From: a virus
DNA: 57,240 nt
Virus record (IMG/VR): IMGVR_UViG_3300013126_000037
Coordinates: 1-57,240 of that record
Direction: 5' to 3' (one strand)
In this document: in pieces, positions 1 to 10,900 of the stretch
Layout: each line of letters starts with the position of its first letter
Numbering within the stretch: the stretch's first letter is position 1
The notes under the pieces: model-generated
Told to the model about the DNA's origin: nothing
Seen by the model: only the letters and a program-made list of their open reading frames with translations
The model's database searches: none
Position numbers and translations under genes: made by a program

Positions 1-2
1 GT

Positions 3-365
3 GCTGTAACAGAAATCGTAACAGGGATAATGACCGATGACCCAACTGTATATGCCAGCGGAACGGCAGGTTATTGGTTGTATCAATCTGGTCTTAACAG
101 TCAGCAGATTGTTGGTGACACTAGCACAATGGTTGGCAGTGCGTATGTTGAATCTATTGGTGATGCGTTACTTAACCGTAATATTGCTGGTGGTTCTAAT
201 GCTGGAAGACTTGTGAAAGAAGCACTGTATGCGTTGCGTAGTAAATCTGAAATCACGGGTTCGACGCTCAATGTGTATAACGCTGACGATTCCGCAATAG
301 CGTGGACTGCTACAGTTTCATCATCGCCATCCGCTAACCCTGTTACAGGAATTGACCCACCGTAA
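3..365 (+). CDS. Virion structural protein, 3' end only
   Basis: The frame is open from base 3 to the TAA at 363-365, so the start lies outside the window; an internal ATG at 30 exists but nothing suggests it is the start. The visible part ends with a helix (LVKEALYALRSK) followed by short strands (STLNVYNADD, AIAWTATVS). That layout resembles the C-terminal domain found on many phage tail or head-surface proteins. The gene is coupled to the next by a TAATG overlap and sits between the adaptor genes at the far right of the window and the propeller gene here, so a tail-assembly role is inferred. The specific function is not recognised. Confidence 0.6.
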   Translation, partial: AVTEIVTGIMTDDPTVYASGTAGYWLYQSGLNSQQIVGDTSTMVGSAYVESIGDALLNRNIAGGSNAGRLVKEALYALRSKSEITGSTLNVYNADDSAIAWTATVSSSPSANPVTGIDPP

Positions 366-589
366 TGGCTGGTTATCGCTCTTACGCATTTAGGTGGTTC
401 ACAGGCTATGCTGTACCCTCTGATGGTCCAGAGCCACCGGGTCCATCTCCTGAATCATGTGCTTGCCCACCGTGGAAAGTAGATAGCACATTGCAGAATG
501 CGTTTACTCGTCTTGATGAAGGATTATGTGTTGAATACACTAAACCTGCGACGTTAGTAAATGCGTGGGTACGAAAGGGTTGTGGGTAA
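365..589 (+). CDS. Small protein of unknown function in tail operon
   Basis: This 74-residue protein starts at an ATG that shares its A with the preceding stop (TAATG), and its own TAA overlaps the next ATG in the same way. It has a proline-rich stretch (DGPEPPGPSPE) followed by CACPPW and a further cysteine near the C-terminus. I do not recognise a family. Position inside the coupled tail operon suggests a minor virion or assembly protein. Confidence 0.55.
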   Translation: MAGYRSYAFRWFTGYAVPSDGPEPPGPSPESCACPPWKVDSTLQNAFTRLDEGLCVEYTKPATLVNAWVRKGCG

Positions 590-3500
590 TGCCTGATAAT
601 TCGCGTCAAATAAACACCGGCGTTCAGTCGTACATACTGGGCGATCGGCGTTTTGTAGGCATCGACACTAATCTTCAGCCAAACACATTGGATGTTGGGT
701 TTATGCAAGATGTCAATAATATGTTTGTTGATGGCACTAGCCTTACACCTAGGCCAGGTTGGCAAGCAGAACTTACGACCTCATTATCAGACCCGATATA
801 TGCATTAATTGGATACCGCACGAAAGACAACCAAGACAACAAAGTGTTATTCGTGAGTAATAATGCATTGTATTCACATGTTGTTTCTGACCCTGTGACA
901 AACACTAATACGCATCTAGGGTATGGACCATGGGTTGATGCAAGTCAAGTTAAACTTGTACAGCACGGCAAGTACATTTATGGTGTGCCTGGCGCGGGAA
1001 CAGACACAAATGGTGCAACGCCAGCAAAAACAGGCGGATGCATATTTAGAACAGATGGCACTAATCCTATTGAGTACATTCCGCAACTTGAAGCCGCTAC
1101 TACGGACGGAGAAACTTTCGTAAAAGCCTCAGTTAACTTAAGTGGCGTGCTAGTTAAATCTATTACGGCAAAAACAGATATAGACGAGGCGTATCTAACC
1201 ACGGCTGAAGCAGCGTTTGGTAAAGCAGCTGCTGTAACGGCAGGGTTCCCAACAGTATGGTCAGACAATTTACTAAAAAACTCCACAAGGACGCCAGCAT
1301 TATCACCGAAAATTCCAAGTGGTGACTTCGATGGATATGACGACGCGGCGTCTAGTGGTAATGCATATTTTGCTGCTGACTGGCAATCAAGTGGTGCATC
1401 AGTACACGCAAATATTAAATGGGCACAAGGCAGCATGAATGTCAAACAAGCGCCTAATAGTTCGACTTATACCAGTGCAGTTGGAGGAACAAAGAAATAC
1501 TTAATATTAGACAACACTGGTGAATACGTTGAGCAAATTATTGAAGGACTACCATATGAACAATGGGGGCCGGCTACTAGCACTACACCAATAGGATTGT
1601 ATAACCTTCAATGGTATTCGTTTGCAAACATTGTAAAAACAGAAGGCAGTGTCAAATATATGGTTACTGTCACAGGATTGGACAGCAGTGGCAATACTAT
1701 TACAGGCGCACAGTACAGCAAAGAGTTTAAACAAGCATATTCATTAAACGAAGCCGATTGGCTGTTGAACAATGTTGTAGTTGACTTCAGAGAATTTGCG
1801 AGTCAGTTAATCAAAATCAAATTACGTTTTGAAAGCACTGCGACGTATAAACAACAAGACATCATTATTGACAACATCAGGTTTCACGCAAGTGTTTCTG
1901 CTCTTACTACAGACTCCAGTAATCCCTTAACAAGTACTGGTTTAGTGTCAATAAAGTTTAAACAAGAGAACAATAATCTTGCTTTACGTAATGCAAGTTA
2001 CGTTAAAAATAGAGCAATTCGAGTTATAGGTTCTGCAACTACACCGTATCTAGATTTGACTAAGGTCAATACACTTTCATTTAAATGGGACTTTGAGACT
2101 GGAGCTGTTAGCGACACTGGTCGATACCCGAATGTAGTGTTAGGCATTCAAGCCAATGGCTCAAGCACTGTGTCGTGGGCATCTATTGGTGAATGGGATA
2201 AGACTAACCGATACATATCGTTTAACTTGTATAGGCTTAGCAATAGTGAAAAAGCCAACATTCAATATGTGTATGTCAAATTTTTAGAAGACGTAATGAA
2301 ATCGGATGGCACGTCTTTTACAAACTTAGAACCTGCATTTGGTATTGGAGATTTAGTAAAGACAGGTGAAAGTCTTACGCCAAATATGGCGTACGAATAC
2401 GCAGTAACAAGATGGTATCCAGAGAGCCTTACTGCTAAAGTTGCTCCTGATCAATTGTTGTCAGATGGCTTCACATCTAATGGATACGAGACAAACATAT
2501 CAGACGCATCCAACACGGTGTTTACTACACCCGCCCTCACGTCGGCCAGTGTGATGTTGAATCCAATGGTTGTTAGCGGTACTCAATCGTACGCAGTCGA
2601 CTTGTCCAAAGACAGAAAGAAAATAGTTGCTGTCACGGATGTAACAAACGTCGACCAACATCTAGTAACTGCTGTGCCATCTGAATATCAGATACGACTC
2701 ATCACGGCTAATACATCGTCTACCGTAACTTATATCGCGCTGGATGGCACAACTGTTACATTGACATCAGGAAGTTGGACTGCAATATCTGCGTCAGGGT
2801 ATTACTATTACTCTGTTCCGAAAACAGTATCCGGAAAGATAAGATACGTGACTTCTGTTACGGGTGCAGTGTGGCTTGAGTATTACGTTGCGTACGGCAA
2901 GGTGAATTACTATGCGTCTGTTACAGCAAGCAATACTGCAATCAGTGTGACAGCACCATTTGCTGTCAATGACCCAATTGTTTTTACTACAACACTAGGA
3001 AACCTCATTGGTGGGACAACCTATTACGTATTATCAAATAGTGGCACATCTATTACCGTGTCTCTGTCTGTAGGCGGCGCAGTGGTTACACCATCAGCAA
3101 GTACAGCAGCTGGTGCGTATGCAACTATACAAAGAACCACATTAGCACAGTACAGCCACGTGCTTGTTTACAGACGATGTAACACAATGTTTCCAGATGG
3201 TCGATTTAGACTTGTGGGCGTAGTTCCGTATGACCCAACGACATCAGGGCTACAGACAATAACTGGTACAGGTTGGACTGCGTCATACAATAACACATCT
3301 GCCACTGCACCTGGCGTCATCACGTTTGTTGACACAGTGCCTGACAGTAGTTTGCTGTACATACCAGAACTATATAAACAAGGTCATATTCAAGAAATTG
3401 GACGCGACAACTTACCCATAGGTGCTAGTTCAATTGCAATGTTTCAATCACGTTTATTTGTCAGTAAAGCAAACGTGGTGTACGCAAGTTGGGAACTTGA

Positions 3501-4581
3501 ACAAGGTCAAGAATATGGAATCTATACCACTATAGTTCCAGACATAAATGAACCAGGCGTGCAAAAAAAAGGTGCGTCATTTACTGTCGGCGGATACTAC
3601 GACAAAGAAATAATCAGAGCAATGATTAGTTCTTACGCTGAGGGGATACAGCAAAGTAACTCAACCACAGCCACATTGTATGTATTCAAAGACAATAGCC
3701 TCAGCACAATCATTGGCTTTGACCCTACTACGTTTACAGCACAACTGTGGATATCAACTCCAGGCTCAGGCATTACTGCGCCAAACTCATTAATAAATGC
3801 AGACGGACAAATCATTTGGTTAGGCGTAAATGGCGTCAATCAATACAATCAAGGACAGATTGTCCCACGGTCAACAGAACTAAGAAAGTTGTTGTCGCTC
3901 GACCCTACATTGCGTGGACCTGGAAACATTTCCAAAACGTTCTATCGACAATCGTTTTCTGTGTATGCAAACAGACGTTTGTTTTTAGTTAGTACGTCAA
4001 GCAATGCTGGCGGTGCAAATCAAACAGTATATGTGTTTGATTACAGGACTAATGGTTGGGTCAAATGGTCAACCATAAACAATATGACATACACATCGGG
4101 ATGCGTATTGTCGTTTAGTGACAGCATTCAATACGTCATAATGGGCAGCACAACAGGGCAACTGTACAGGCTAACAGGCACGACGGATAATTTAGACACC
4201 GCAACTACGGCTCCTATATCTTGGTCGATACTTACGAGGCAACATAGCCAAACCTATTCTGAAGGTATCGCATACCATGCTATCAACCGTGCATATCAAT
4301 TGGATTTGCACATGCAGAATAACGATGCCACAACTGCCACGGTTACTGGAGCAATGAGAGTTACATGGCGAGTCGAAACACAACAAGGTGTGTACCTGAA
4401 CAACGGAACAACCACTTATGATTTTGCTACAGGAACAAACAGGTCTATTGCTATACGTAATTTAAATAGAGCAATCAAAGCCACCGCATTACAGATACGA
4501 CTGTCGGGTACTACGTCTGGTACGTTCTATATACATGCAGCTCACATACATTGTTACGACACGGCTATACAGAGGTCATAA
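589..4581 (+). CDS. Large beta-propeller tail hub / nozzle-like virion protein
   Basis: This 1330-residue beta-rich protein is read from the ATG overlapping the preceding stop (TAATG). A GTG at 565 is in frame but lies inside the previous gene. The N-terminus (ILGDRRFVGIDTNL, then VNNMFVDGTSLTPRPGWQ) resembles phage proteins that begin with 'gvn...n...d.g.l..RpG'. The last 350 residues contain repeated short-strand blades (LFVSKANVVYAS, ATLYVFKDNSLSTIIGF, IIWLGVNGVNQY, RLFLVSTSS, TVYVFDYRTNGWVKWSTI, YVIMGSTTGQLYRL) typical of propeller-forming nozzle proteins. It lies between adaptor-type genes and gp14/15/16-like genes, where T7 places gp12. It is well above the T7 nozzle length (794 aa), with a long insert of Ig-like or jelly-roll sequence in the middle. 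It could instead be a receptor-binding hub. Confidence 0.55.
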   Translation: MPDNSRQINTGVQSYILGDRRFVGIDTNLQPNTLDVGFMQDVNNMFVDGTSLTPRPGWQAELTTSLSDPIYALIGYRTKDNQDNKVLFVSNNALYSHVVSDPVTNTNTHLGYGPWVDASQVKLVQHGKYIYGVPGAGTDTNGATPAKTGGCIFRTDGTNPIEYIPQLEAATTDGETFVKASVNLSGVLVKSITAKTDIDEAYLTTAEAAFGKAAAVTAGFPTVWSDNLLKNSTRTPALSPKIPSGDFDGYDDAASSGNAYFAADWQSSGASVHANIKWAQGSMNVKQAPNSSTYTSAVGGTKKYLILDNTGEYVEQIIEGLPYEQWGPATSTTPIGLYNLQWYSFANIVKTEGSVKYMVTVTGLDSSGNTITGAQYSKEFKQAYSLNEADWLLNNVVVDFREFASQLIKIKLRFESTATYKQQDIIIDNIRFHASVSALTTDSSNPLTSTGLVSIKFKQENNNLALRNASYVKNRAIRVIGSATTPYLDLTKVNTLSFKWDFETGAVSDTGRYPNVVLGIQANGSSTVSWASIGEWDKTNRYISFNLYRLSNSEKANIQYVYVKFLEDVMKSDGTSFTNLEPAFGIGDLVKTGESLTPNMAYEYAVTRWYPESLTAKVAPDQLLSDGFTSNGYETNISDASNTVFTTPALTSASVMLNPMVVSGTQSYAVDLSKDRKKIVAVTDVTNVDQHLVTAVPSEYQIRLITANTSSTVTYIALDGTTVTLTSGSWTAISASGYYYYSVPKTVSGKIRYVTSVTGAVWLEYYVAYGKVNYYASVTASNTAISVTAPFAVNDPIVFTTTLGNLIGGTTYYVLSNSGTSITVSLSVGGAVVTPSASTAAGAYATIQRTTLAQYSHVLVYRRCNTMFPDGRFRLVGVVPYDPTTSGLQTITGTGWTASYNNTSATAPGVITFVDTVPDSSLLYIPELYKQGHIQEIGRDNLPIGASSIAMFQSRLFVSKANVVYASWELEQGQEYGIYTTIVPDINEPGVQKKGASFTVGGYYDKEIIRAMISSYAEGIQQSNSTTATLYVFKDNSLSTIIGFDPTTFTAQLWISTPGSGITAPNSLINADGQIIWLGVNGVNQYNQGQIVPRSTELRKLLSLDPTLRGPGNISKTFYRQSFSVYANRRLFLVSTSSNAGGANQTVYVFDYRTNGWVKWSTINNMTYTSGCVLSFSDSIQYVIMGSTTGQLYRLTGTTDNLDTATTAPISWSILTRQHSQTYSEGIAYHAINRAYQLDLHMQNNDATTATVTGAMRVTWRVETQQGVYLNNGTTTYDFATGTNRSIAIRNLNRAIKATALQIRLSGTTSGTFYIHAAHIHCYDTAIQRS

Positions 4582-5000
4582 TGGGAATATATACAGCATC
4601 TGATCCAGGTCAAGGCGCGGTTGCAAGCAATGGTCAATCCATTGGGCAGAGCGAAACAATAGAAGATGACGTCATAGTTGTTTCGGATACATGGGATCCG
4701 TACAATACAAACTTTGTACCTTCAAACGAGATAGCAACATCTTCAACGTTAGATTTTGCACCAATGGTTGTGCTAGTTGATGCTAGTGGCGGAGCAGTAA
4801 CAATCACGTTACCTGAGCCTGACCACTTTGAGGGAAAAACTGTTACAATCCAGAAGATGGATACAACTGGCAATGCAGTCAACATCGCCACAGCATCAGG
4901 AGTTATATACGGTGGCTCAACCGCCATAACAACGCAGTACACGGCACGTGACTATACAGCCGTAAATAACACAACGTATCTTGGATGGGTAGGGAGATAA
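4581..5000 (+). CDS. Small beta-rich virion protein, tail-fibre-type C-terminal module
   Basis: The protein has 139 residues from the ATG that overlaps the upstream stop (TAATG). Residues about 70-139 follow a pattern common at the ends of phage fibre or capsid-decoration proteins: VTITLPEPDHFEGKTVTIQK, then NAVNIATASGVIYGG and a closing aromatic strand (YTAVNNTTYLGWVGR). The N-terminal half is acidic and less ordered. A role as a small tail or fibre component is inferred from fold pattern and position. Confidence 0.5.
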   Translation: MGIYTASDPGQGAVASNGQSIGQSETIEDDVIVVSDTWDPYNTNFVPSNEIATSSTLDFAPMVVLVDASGGAVTITLPEPDHFEGKTVTIQKMDTTGNAVNIATASGVIYGGSTAITTQYTARDYTAVNNTTYLGWVGR

Positions 5001-5004
5001 TAAA

Positions 5005-5835
5005 ATGCCACCGTGGATGTTAGCGCAAATGGGTATAAATCAAGCTGTTAAACCCGCTTTTGAGCAGCTGCGTAGTGATGCAATAATGGGCGAATTGGTA
5101 AATGATGAGACTGATTGGCCTGAAAGTAAAAGGTATGGCGGTGCTTTAGGTGGATGGAATAAACAATGGGATAAAGCAAATTATGCTGGCAAACTTGGCA
5201 TGGGATTGGGTGTAGCTGGTGCTGCTGCTGGTCTCATGTCAATGTTTGGTCGCCGTCAAGGTCCATCTCGTTACGAAATCGAACAAGAAGCATTAGCACG
5301 CAGTGGCATGGGCGCCGCTAACGCATACGCTGGTCTACTTGGCAATATGGGACAAGGTCTTCAGACTCAAGGGCTTCGCAATATGAATATGTATCGAGAT
5401 CGATATATGGACGAAGCAATGAACCCGGTAAACATGCAGACAGACATGGCGGCATTAGCGGCGCAAGACTCAGCCAGGCAACGTGGTATTTCTTCACGAT
5501 TTGGCATGATGGGTGGCAATCTTGGTGCAGCACGCGCAATGGGAGCCGCATACAATCCTGCGTTTGCAAGTGGAGTAGCAGGTCTTATTGGCGGGCAAAG
5601 ACAGCGACGTATGGGTGCGTTTGGTCAAGGCGCTCAATGGGGACAAAGCGACTTTGGTCAAGGCATGGGTATGTTAAATAATTCGTATAACGTTGCTGCT
5701 GGTGGCAGACAACAATTTGGTTCTGTGCTTGGACGACTTCAGCAAGCTGCTGATGCTAGACGAGCTGCTTCAGACCAGGCAATGATGGGTGCTGTTAAAG
5801 GCATTGGCTCTTTGGCTGGTGGAGGATTTGGCTAA
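5005..5835 (+). CDS. Internal virion protein, gp14-like (putative ejection protein)
   Basis: This 276-residue protein starts four bases after the previous stop with AGGGAG just upstream. It is rich in Gly, Ala, Met and Gln and has one clear hydrophobic stretch (GKLGMGLGVAGAAAGLMSMF, about residues 61-80) that could enter a membrane. The rest is helical with many Q/M/G repeats. T7 gp14 is about 196 residues, membrane-associated and encoded in the same relative place. The next two genes also fit gp15 and gp16, so the three would form the ejection apparatus released into the cell envelope. Sequence similarity to gp14 itself is not visible; the call rests on composition, the membrane segment and gene order. 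Confidence 0.5.
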   Translation: MPPWMLAQMGINQAVKPAFEQLRSDAIMGELVNDETDWPESKRYGGALGGWNKQWDKANYAGKLGMGLGVAGAAAGLMSMFGRRQGPSRYEIEQEALARSGMGAANAYAGLLGNMGQGLQTQGLRNMNMYRDRYMDEAMNPVNMQTDMAALAAQDSARQRGISSRFGMMGGNLGAARAMGAAYNPAFASGVAGLIGGQRQRRMGAFGQGAQWGQSDFGQGMGMLNNSYNVAAGGRQQFGSVLGRLQQAADARRAASDQAMMGAVKGIGSLAGGGFG

Positions 5836-7988
5836 TGGAAGGACTGGGATTACTGGCTGGCCTATTAGGCGGTTACGCTCAAGGTCGTCAACTGCGTCAA
5901 AATCGTGACATCAGAAAAGCACAAATTGAGCGGCAAACAGAGCAGGATAGGTATACTCGTGCCCATCAATTGAAGATGGAAGATATTGCTCAAAAACGAT
6001 TGCAACTAGCGCAGAATCCCGAACGAAATGTCGATACTGGCCCATCCTTAATATTTGACCGCCAGATTGACCCTATACGAGAGTATTGGAAGGCTTGGAA
6101 CAATAACATTAATAAAGAGACCACGATGGCTGGTCGAAGACGAGTCATTGATGAGGGTGTAGCAAAACTTCCATACCACAGGGAACTAATTAAAAGTGCC
6201 ATGGGGAGATACGGCACACAACTGGGATACACAAGCGACACCGATCCGGACCTTTTATTAGGAGGCATGCATGGCATGTCTGGTGTCGTATACGATCAAA
6301 AAACAGGAGCGTACGTTTCACCTAAAGATATTTATAAAAGTTTTGCACCTGCGGTGTCTGCTGCAGATAAAGCCAAAGTTCGAGATGAAATAACTAGAAT
6401 TACAAATTCTGGTACGTTACCAATAGCGGTACAACGTGCCCAAATGCAAGCACTACGAGATAGTCTGGCTGAGTTGTACGGAGAGGATAACGCAAAAGCA
6501 GAGATTCCGTATTTACCTGGAGACGAAGTAACTACGGGTTACAAACAACTAACTGTTGACGGAAAACCAGAAGCTTATGGTGCGCGTCCTCAACCTGTCT
6601 TCAGTGACACCACAAACCCGCTTTTAGGGACTAAAGTTGAAGGTGGAGTTGCGCGTAAAGCAGTTCCGCAACAGAGCATTCAACGCATGTTTGGCACAGA
6701 TGCTCCCGGCATGTTTGCCACACAGGAAGCTAAAGATGCTTATCAAGATGCTAGGTATAACGCGCCAGAAACCCTTGGCACGCTAACACCGGGTGCTTTT
6801 GATGTAACCAAGGGTCAACTTAATATTGCACCAACGTTTCAGCCATCGAAAATTAAAACACCCGCAAATTTCGCAGACCCAGACAAGGAATTTCGCCGTA
6901 ACTTTGCAATGCGTGTAATGACGGATCAACCGACAACTGAAGAAGAAGCAGGATTAGCTGAATTTATTAAATCGCAACGTGCATATAATCCAAACTTTAA
7001 TCCGTTTACAAATGCAGATGATTTGCGATTCACATTAACATTAGCTCCGCCAGATATTGCACCAACGTTACATAGGTCGGCAGCAAAAATGGCAGAAGCA
7101 AATGACTCATCGATGGAGTTTGTGCCACAAACGTCCAAGACAGTGCCAGTTACAGCGCCGTACACCATTGCACCAAAAGCATCAACTTTAAGTGCACTAG
7201 CGTCGATTGACTACACTAAAGCGAAAACACGCACAGAAGAACTTATGCGTCAACCTAACTTCAGGTTAGCAGTAGCAAGAGAAAAACAAATCAATGAAAA
7301 TATTGCTAATGATAGATGGCGACAAAAGTTTGACACAATAAAGTTTGACGATGAAAGCAAACGTGGATGGGCATCACTTGGTTTGTCAAGAGAAAGGTTA
7401 AATTTTGATAAAGCCAAAGAAGGTTTTGACCAATATATAAGAAAGCACAAGTTAACTCAAGAAGATGTGACATTTGTCCAGTCACTTACACAACACAAAG
7501 ACCTTGAAGTTAAAACATTAACATCTCAACTCAATAATATAAACACGCAGATTAATGCACTTAGTGCATCACAATGGTTAAATCACACGTCATTACAACG
7601 TGTTGATGATGCAGTTATGGCGAAAATTCAAGCAGGTAAAGAGCCTAGTCCTGACGAATGGGCCAATTTAGACCAAGAACAGAAAATGGCTGTAAACGAA
7701 CAACTGCGAATGATGCGCCTGTCCAAAAAAGCAGCTGCGTTGCAACAGCAATTGACTAGTGCAAATGATGACAAACAGACAGCAATAGATTGGGAAGCTA
7801 GTGTACGCAAACAATATTCCAGGCAAGCAGACCAAGAGAAAGCCATAATAGCAGCGTGGAAGAAAGTTGACCCACAAATGGATTCTACTTTATTGGCGGC
7901 TAAAGCTGAGCAAGGCATTTATCCGCCAGACAAAAAAGCAACTAAACAAAGTAAGCCTGTAAATAAAATTAATTGGGAATCTAAATAA
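5835..7988 (+). CDS. Internal virion protein, gp15-like
   Basis: This 717-residue, mostly helical, charged protein starts at an ATG overlapping the previous stop (TAATG). The N-terminus has a glycine-rich segment (GLGLLAGLLGGYAQGRQL) followed by a long basic/acidic helix. The C-terminal 250 residues look like coiled coil, with heptad-like runs around LTSQLNNINTQINALSAS and KAAALQQQLTSANDDKQ. Length is close to T7 gp15 (747 aa), and the gene lies between gp14-like and gp16-like genes. No enzyme motif is visible. Role in the ejection tube is inferred. Confidence 0.5.
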   Translation: MEGLGLLAGLLGGYAQGRQLRQNRDIRKAQIERQTEQDRYTRAHQLKMEDIAQKRLQLAQNPERNVDTGPSLIFDRQIDPIREYWKAWNNNINKETTMAGRRRVIDEGVAKLPYHRELIKSAMGRYGTQLGYTSDTDPDLLLGGMHGMSGVVYDQKTGAYVSPKDIYKSFAPAVSAADKAKVRDEITRITNSGTLPIAVQRAQMQALRDSLAELYGEDNAKAEIPYLPGDEVTTGYKQLTVDGKPEAYGARPQPVFSDTTNPLLGTKVEGGVARKAVPQQSIQRMFGTDAPGMFATQEAKDAYQDARYNAPETLGTLTPGAFDVTKGQLNIAPTFQPSKIKTPANFADPDKEFRRNFAMRVMTDQPTTEEEAGLAEFIKSQRAYNPNFNPFTNADDLRFTLTLAPPDIAPTLHRSAAKMAEANDSSMEFVPQTSKTVPVTAPYTIAPKASTLSALASIDYTKAKTRTEELMRQPNFRLAVAREKQINENIANDRWRQKFDTIKFDDESKRGWASLGLSRERLNFDKAKEGFDQYIRKHKLTQEDVTFVQSLTQHKDLEVKTLTSQLNNINTQINALSASQWLNHTSLQRVDDAVMAKIQAGKEPSPDEWANLDQEQKMAVNEQLRMMRLSKKAAALQQQLTSANDDKQTAIDWEASVRKQYSRQADQEKAIIAAWKKVDPQMDSTLLAAKAEQGIYPPDKKATKQSKPVNKINWESK

Positions 7989-10900
7989 ATGGAAAATCAG
8001 CGACTCAAACAAATTGTCAAAGATCTAGGATTGACGCCAGATGCTAAAGCATCTCGTAAAAAAATAGAGTCTATTGCCACTGATCAATTTGTAATGAGTA
8101 ACGAGTTTAGAGCGCTGTTAGGCGGCGCTAAAGACTCACCTGCTGAATTTACTGCTCTTACTGGTTTAACAGCAAAAGACACAACAGCACTTCAAAACCT
8201 ACGCAATAGTGTAAGTACACGTGTGCGAAAGACTAGTCCACAGAAATTGGGATATGGCGGCGTATTAATGCCGTCGGTTGAAGAGGCACAGGCTTCTAGA
8301 CAACAGGCAAAACGATATGGGGCAGCAGGGATTGCCGCTGAACAAAAGATTAAGAGCCGAGGGTTATTTGAGCAGATTCCGGCATACGTACAAGGTTTTG
8401 CTGGAGGAGCAGCCGCAGACATGGCGGCTTCAAAACTTAAAGCACGTGGATATGACCCAGCGTTAGCATACATACAGGCCGGCAGCGAAACGGATTATGC
8501 TAAGCAGTTGGGTGCTGAAACTGGATTTACTGCATCCAAGACATTCCCGTCTACAGCAGCATCCGTTCCAACCATGGGAGTTGGTGGCGCTGTTGGAGAC
8601 GTTGTAACTGGGGCTTTAACGTCAGGTATTACGTCAGTGTCGCCAGCCTGGATGAGGGCAATTGCTGGAGGTGTACGATTTGGAGGACATCTTTACGGAG
8701 CAATACAAGGCGGGCATATTGGTTCTACATTAGCTGAAAAAGCTCAAGAGGCATTGACCAGCGGGAATCTTACACCAGAAGAACGTGGAATCGGACAAAG
8801 TATGTTCGGCGAGCAGACGCCTGGTGGAAAACTTGGTAGTACTGCCGCAACATTGTCACTGTTTAAACCGACTATCAAGTTGGCTGGTGCACCACTGCGT
8901 AAGCTACTGCCCGCAGTATTTCAGGATTATGGAAGTGTTGCACGTAACCCATACATGATGGCGTCGGTAAAAGACCTTGGTACGCGCGGTTATTTTGTGG
9001 CGCAAGCTGGTCAAAGCGTTGATCAAGGTAATGAGGCAGCAATACAACAAGCAACAAAAACGTTGGGTTATAAACCTACGGACGTTGAACAGCTAAGGCC
9101 ATTTGGATATAAAACGCAGGTTGAAAAACTAGCCGAGATGGGAATGATGGCACTACTTGGTGGCACAACTCGACTTGGCTCAGCATTAGGTAGCCTGGGG
9201 CACATTGATACTACACCTAGACCAAAGTTTAATGTAAACGATATTGCTCAGCAGGTTCAGGATGTACGTAATAAACGGACTGCGGAAGGCAACCAAGAAC
9301 CTGTAACGCCAGCGTCAGGCGTTGCTACTGCTGGCAGTTTCCCACGATTTGAAACAGTTGAAGGCGGAGTGCCAATTACAGTTGAGGAACGCAGTGGTAC
9401 TGATGTTGGTGTATCTCCAACACGCAAAGAGAACTTTGAGGTCATTCAAAAGTTCAACGCAACATTCGGCAGAAACGCCAATAAAGACGTTGCATTTACG
9501 CCAACGTCTGAAGGTGCGCAAAAACTTATCAGCATGAATGCTGATAACGATTACAACGTATTGCACCGCAATGCTGATGGAACCACTGAAATCAGGTCAT
9601 ACGGATGGACTGAACTACCGCAAGAATTAAAAGAACAAGCGAGTAGATTTTTTGGCACTACTACATTTATTGACAGGACAACTCCTGCACAAGAACCATT
9701 TAAATACGACCCAGCCACAACATCCGAGGAGGCACCAGGCAGAGACCGACGCACGTACAACACTGAAAACGATTTACGTGGCGTACCAGTTAAAGATCGA
9801 GCAGGTAATTGGAAGCCAGATATCTACAAGTTACGTAAAGACGGAGTTGACATTCCAGTTCGTGCCGTGTCCGATGTGGACACACGCAATGACAGTGTTG
9901 GCGTTAAGACATTTAGTGGCAATTACTACAGAGTTCCAATTAGTTCACTGCGAGATAGTGCTAACAAACCTATTACCAGGGTAAAGATTTCGGCGTGGCC
10001 AGAACAGGCGTATCGTAAGTCGTACCGTCCAAACGATGTTGTAGGTGACGCAGTGCGGTTTGCTGAGTCTGACTGGAGGATTAGTCCTGACGACCGAGAA
10101 AAAGTTACAGCAGGTGATGAAGAAAGTTGGAAAGACAGTTATGACGTTGATGCCTTAGAGGCAGAGTATTCTGGCGCGGCAGAACGCATTGAAGAACTAC
10201 AACAGATAGAGCGCGGGACAGTATTTGCAGACCGTTACAGCGGTGACAGAGTAGTGCTACTCAAACATGTTGACCAGACTGTAGAAGGTCGACGCATGGT
10301 TGGTATGCTTGTGTACGATGTAGATAGTCGCGTATACGAGCCATACGTAATGAGTTATGCCGATGCTACAGATGTATCGGAAGCAGTCAAAATTAAAGAA
10401 TCTCTGAAAAAGACTACGGAAGTAGAAGACGGCAAAGTCGATAACACAGATGAAGGTGAAGATACCGGACCTGAAGATGGTGAAGGCCCCGGAGATGGCA
10501 CCGATGAAGGTGAAGGTGAAGGTCCTGAAGATGAAGCAGGAGAAGGTGAAGGCCCTGGGGATGGAAAAGTTGAAGGTGAAGATGCAGAATCTGAAGACGA
10601 TGCAGGAGAAGGTCCAGGCTCAGGTGCCGATGACATTGAGCCTCCAAGGATAGCTTCGCGCGGAGATAGTGCAGTTGATTTTGTCAAGTCGCAAATTGTT
10701 AGATATTTAAAACAGAAAACAAACGCCACAAGGCCAACAGTCACACAAGAAGAGCTTGAATCCCAAGACTTTATCCCACAAACACTTACGCAATTAAAAC
10801 GTTTTAAGGATACTGGCGTTAGACAAGGCGTTAATCGTGAAATAGTCGACCAAGCGTATAGTGAACTAGAAGAAGACGGCATTATTGTTGCTCCTAGTCC